Assembly: GCF_900107015.1 (NCBI RefSeq)
Contig: NZ_FNOI01000009.1
Location: 62,001 to 126,000, forward strand
Length of the DNA stretch: 64,000 nucleotides
Reading direction: 5' to 3'
Source: Litoreibacter albidus
GTDB lineage: Bacteria > Pseudomonadota > Alphaproteobacteria > Rhodobacterales > Rhodobacteraceae
Shown here piece by piece: positions 61,145-64,000 of the stretch (positions within the stretch are counted from its first letter, which is position 1; each line of letters starts with the position of its first letter). The translations under genes were made by a program, and so were the position numbers. The notes under the pieces were generated by a model that saw only the letters and a list, made by a program, of their open reading frames with translations, made no database searches and was not told the origin of the DNA.

Positions 61145-62166
61145 TGCAGAGGTTGAAATTGGTACACTCGGATAGCTCACCTAACGATGTGCTGCTGGAA
61201 GTTTCGGACTTCAGCCTCCGCTTTAAGGGCGCGCAGAAGGATTTGATCAGCCATGTCAGCTTTTCGGTCAAAGCGGGCCAGACTGTTTGTATCGTCGGCG
61301 AGTCGGGATGCGGGAAAAGTGTCACCTCTCTTGCTATGATGGGCCTCCTGCCAGAAGGTGCCGCGGAGATCCATGGCGGCGGTATCACGTTTGACGGACG
61401 CCACTACGACCTAAAGGATCAGAAGGCGCTGCGCGAATTTCGCGGCAGTCGCATGACGATGATCTTCCAAGAGCCGATGACATCGCTGAACCCGTCGTTT
61501 CGCATCGGGGACCAGATCGCGGAGGCCGTCCAATGCCACGGTGCGCACACCGCAGAAGAAGCCCGCGCCCGCGCCTTGGCGATGCTCGTTCGCGTTGGCA
61601 TCCCCGCACCTGAAAAGCGGATGCGCGAGTACCCGCACCAGCTGTCCGGCGGCATGCGCCAGCGGGTGATGATCGCGATGGCCTTGGTGAACGACCCTGC
61701 CCTGCTGATCGCGGATGAGCCGACGACGGCGCTAGACGTGACCATTCAAGCGCAAATTCTGGATCTGATCCGCGACCTGCAAGCCGAGACAAATATGGGC
61801 ACGATCATGATCACCCATGATTTAGGTGTCGTGGCGGAGATCGCGGACACCGTGGCCGTGATGTACGCGGGCACCGTAGTGGAAGCAGGCCCCGCCGAGC
61901 AGATCTTCAACGACCCGCAGCACCCCTACACAATCGGTCTGATGTCCTCGATCCCGAAGCTGACCGGCCCGCGCGGACGTTTGGCCACCGTGCCCGGCAT
62001 GGTGCCAACCGCCGAGAACATGCCCGATGGCTGCCGGTTCGCCACGCGTTGCCCCTTCGCCCAAGATATCTGCAAAACAGACCCCAAGCCGCAATCCTTT
62101 GGCAACGGCCACGTCGCGGCGTGTCATTTTGCGCCGCTCGATACCCATTTTGAGGCCTGCGCATGA
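61144..62166 (+). CDS. ABC transporter ATPase, DppD/OppD type
   Basis: A 340-residue ATPase. Walker A GESGCGKS (about residues 54-61), signature LSGGMRQRV, Walker [14 protein letters not shown] and H-loop MITHDLG are intact. The C-terminal oligopeptide motif includes Cys residues in [18 protein letters not shown] 61144 is used; the actual start could be slightly further on because no clear ribosome site is seen. It overlaps the next ATPase gene by 4 bases. Confidence 0.93.
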   Translation: MQRLKLVHSDSSPNDVLLEVSDFSLRFKGAQKDLISHVSFSVKAGQTVCIVGESGCGKSVTSLAMMGLLPEGAAEIHGGGITFDGRHYDLKDQKALREFRGSRMTMIFQEPMTSLNPSFRIGDQIAEAVQCHGAHTAEEARARALAMLVRVGIPAPEKRMREYPHQLSGGMRQRVMIAMALVNDPALLIADEPTTALDVTIQAQILDLIRDLQAETNMGTIMITHDLGVVAEIADTVAVMYAGTVVEAGPAEQIFNDPQHPYTIGLMSSIPKLTGPRGRLATVPGMVPTAENMPDGCRFATRCPFAQDICKTDPKPQSFGNGHVAACHFAPLDTHFEACA

Positions 62167-63269
62167 CCCAAGATCTGATCCTGCAAGCGACCGCACTCAA
62201 GAAATATTTCGAGACCGGGAGCAGCTTCACCGGCAAGTCCTCCGTTCGGGCCGTCGATGACGTCTCGCTGGATATCGCACGCGGCGAAACCTTCGCGATT
62301 GTGGGTGAATCCGGTTGTGGCAAATCCACCATGGCACGGCTGTTGATGCGGCTGCTGTCGCCCACGGACGGACAAGTCACGTTTGATGGGCAGGACGTCA
62401 GCAACCTGAAAGGCAAAGAGCTGAAGGCGCTGCGCCGTGACATGCAGTTTATTTTCCAAGATCCGTTCTCCTCGCTGAACCCGCGCATGGCTGTGGGCAG
62501 TCTGGTGGGCGAACCTCTGGAGACGCATTTTCCCGAGATGAGCAAACAACAGCGGCGCACCAAGGTTGCGGAGTTGCTGGGCCTTGTGGGGCTGCGCGCG
62601 GAGCATGCGGAACGCTATCCGCACGAGTTTTCCGGCGGGCAACGCCAACGCATCGGCATCGCGCGGGCCCTCGCGTCGTCGCCCAAACTGATCATCGGTG
62701 ACGAACCCGTCTCCGCGCTGGACGTGTCGGTGCAGGCGCAAGTGATCAACTTGCTGAGCGATCTGCGCGACGACTTGGGCCTGACGCTGATCGTCATCGC
62801 CCACGATCTGGCCGTCATCCGCCATATGAGCGACCGCGTCGCGGTGATGTATCTGGGTAAAATCGTGGAGCAGGGTCCGGTCGACACGATCTTCAGCCAG
62901 CCCCGCCATCCCTATACCCGCGCTTTGCTGTCGGCGATCCCAGTGGCCGAACACGGGCGCGACCGCGACCGGATCACACTCGACGGGGACATGCCCAGCC
63001 CTGCCAACCCGCCATCGGGGTGCAGCTTCCACACGCGCTGCCCCTTTGCGCAAGACAAATGCAAGACCGACGTTCCCGCCTTGCGCGATACCGCCACCGT
63101 CGCAGGCCACACTGCCGCCTGCCATTTCTTTGATGACATCGCCGCAGCCCATCCGGATGCAGTGGTAGCCGACAGCCGCCCCGCCACGGAGGCGGCGCAA
63201 TCCCGCTTTGACCTTTACCAAGACGCCATGCGCAACGGGGTCACCCCCAAGGTGCGCCAACAGCAATAA
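62163..63269 (+). CDS. ABC transporter ATPase, DppF/OppF type
   Basis: A 368-residue ATPase. Walker [10 protein letters not shown], signature [14 protein letters not shown], Walker [14 protein letters not shown] and H-loop VIAHDLAV are intact. The C-terminal Cys motif [15 protein letters not shown] is typical. It overlaps the DppD-type gene by 4 bases. The binding-protein gene follows after 37 bases. Confidence 0.95.
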   Translation: MTQDLILQATALKKYFETGSSFTGKSSVRAVDDVSLDIARGETFAIVGESGCGKSTMARLLMRLLSPTDGQVTFDGQDVSNLKGKELKALRRDMQFIFQDPFSSLNPRMAVGSLVGEPLETHFPEMSKQQRRTKVAELLGLVGLRAEHAERYPHEFSGGQRQRIGIARALASSPKLIIGDEPVSALDVSVQAQVINLLSDLRDDLGLTLIVIAHDLAVIRHMSDRVAVMYLGKIVEQGPVDTIFSQPRHPYTRALLSAIPVAEHGRDRDRITLDGDMPSPANPPSGCSFHTRCPFAQDKCKTDVPALRDTATVAGHTAACHFFDDIAAAHPDAVVADSRPATEAAQSRFDLYQDAMRNGVTPKVRQQQ

Positions 63270-63306
63270 AAATGAACAATAAACCGGACAACAAGGAGTA
63301 CATTAA

Positions 63307-64000
63307 ATGTCTTTTAATAAACTAACACTGGCCGCCGTCCTGATGGGCGCAACGGCAATGGGCGCGCAAGCCGCCGATCTGCGCATTGCGCTGCAATCCG
63401 ACGCGGACGTACTGGACCCAGATCAGTCGCGCACATTCGTTGGCCGCATTGTCTACACGTCCATGTGTGACAAGCTCGTCGACATCACGCCTGACCTTGA
63501 GTTCACACCGCAGCTGGCAACCGAATGGACCTTCTCCGAGGACGGCAAACAGCTGACATTGAAACTGCGCGAAGATGTGGTGTTCCATGACGGCACGCCG
63601 TTTGATGCCGAAGCCGTAGCCGCCAACATCGACCGCAGCCAGAACATGGAAGCCTCCCGCCGCAAGTCGGAGCTGTCTTCGATTGTGGGCACCGAAGTTT
63701 TGGGCAGCCATGAAATCCGCTTTGATCTGGCCAGCGCCGACGCGACGCTTCTGGCGCAACTCGCTGACCGCGCGGGTATGATGGTCTCCCCCACTGCTGC
63801 CGCTGAAGCAGGCGCAGACTTCGGGCTAAACCCAGTCTGCTCCGGCCCCTACAAATTCAAAGAGCGTGTGGCGCAGGACCGCATCGTTCTAGAGAAATTC
63901 GCCGACTACTATAACGCGGATGAATTCAACTTCGACACAGTCACCTACCTGCCAATTCCGGACACCACCGTGCGCCTTGCCAACCTGCAATCGGGCGATA
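63307..64000 (+). CDS. Peptide-type ABC substrate-binding protein (3' end missing)
   Basis: The first 231 residues of a periplasmic protein of extracellular solute-binding family 5; the frame is open to the right edge. The signal peptide ends near residue 23 (MGAQAAD). FHDGTPFDAEAVAANIDRS (about residues 96-114) is the family signature. AAGGAG lies 9 bases before the ATG. The operon order is ATPase, ATPase, binding protein; permeases are probably beyond the edge. Confidence 0.9.
   Translation, partial: MSFNKLTLAAVLMGATAMGAQAADLRIALQSDADVLDPDQSRTFVGRIVYTSMCDKLVDITPDLEFTPQLATEWTFSEDGKQLTLKLREDVVFHDGTPFDAEAVAANIDRSQNMEASRRKSELSSIVGTEVLGSHEIRFDLASADATLLAQLADRAGMMVSPTAAAEAGADFGLNPVCSGPYKFKERVAQDRIVLEKFADYYNADEFNFDTVTYLPIPDTTVRLANLQSGD

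Noticed and set aside
1-64000. CRISPR array, insertion sequence, prophage, tRNA or rRNA
   Set aside because: No regularly spaced repeats, transposase, integrase, phage structural gene or recognisable RNA gene was seen by eye. A tRNA scan would be needed to be certain.

Overview
The window looks like part of an alphaproteobacterial genome, most likely the Roseobacter group of Rhodobacterales. That is an inference from the GC-rich, densely packed operons, the many periplasmic binding-protein ABC and TRAP importers, a glycerol ABC transporter with a DUF2160 subunit linked to glpD and glpK, and an rfbC-B-D-A cluster. I found no rRNA, tRNA, CRISPR array, insertion sequence, phage gene or replication gene. 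The region is an accessory or catabolic segment made of several independent uptake and metabolism operons.

Layout: 1-3531 is the end of a peptide/opine-type ABC operon plus an RraA-like gene. 3782-9921 holds a GntR regulator facing a sugar ABC operon that ends in a cytoplasmic glycoside hydrolase. 10090-11595 holds a GNAT acetyltransferase and rsgA. 11923-13168 is a kdgF/beta-hydroxyacid dehydrogenase pair behind two GntR-like operators, followed by a Bcr/CflA-type MFS exporter. 14475-21188 is a TRAP operon with an amidase, a beta-propeller protein and an alpha/beta-barrel protein, preceded by a LysR regulator. 21314-28394 is a second peptide-type ABC operon, divergent from an RpiR regulator and an N-formylglutamate amidohydrolase-like gene. 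28391-31245 holds a Lrp regulator, a class V aminotransferase and a class II glutamine amidotransferase. 31242-42530 is a complete glycerol locus, glpD-S-T-P-Q-U-V-K-fbp with divergent glpR. 42435-45930 makes dTDP-L-rhamnose. 46197-55664 is a probable glucose locus: gtsABCD, an oxidoreductase, a UPF0303 protein, a two-component system and glk. 55818-60743 is a TRAP operon with rpiB, a ribokinase-like gene and its GntR regulator. 61144 to the right edge is a third peptide-type ABC system, cut off inside its binding-protein gene.

How the genes fit together: most blocks follow the same plan of regulator, importer, then one or two enzymes that feed central metabolism. Glycerol goes through GlpK and GlpD to triose phosphate, with Fbp giving hexose phosphate. 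Glucose goes through Glk, and sugar phosphate can be drawn off by RfbA for rhamnose. Sugars from the second TRAP system would enter the pentose phosphate pathway. Six transporter operons carry a GC-rich hairpin just after the binding-protein gene, probably to set the excess of binding protein over membrane subunits.

The most notable points are the complementary degenerate ATP sites of the GlpS/GlpT pair, the isolated KdgF/dehydrogenase pair with twin operators, the recurring hairpins, and several orphan enzyme and transporter combinations. I did not find a clear-cut new defence or mobile system.
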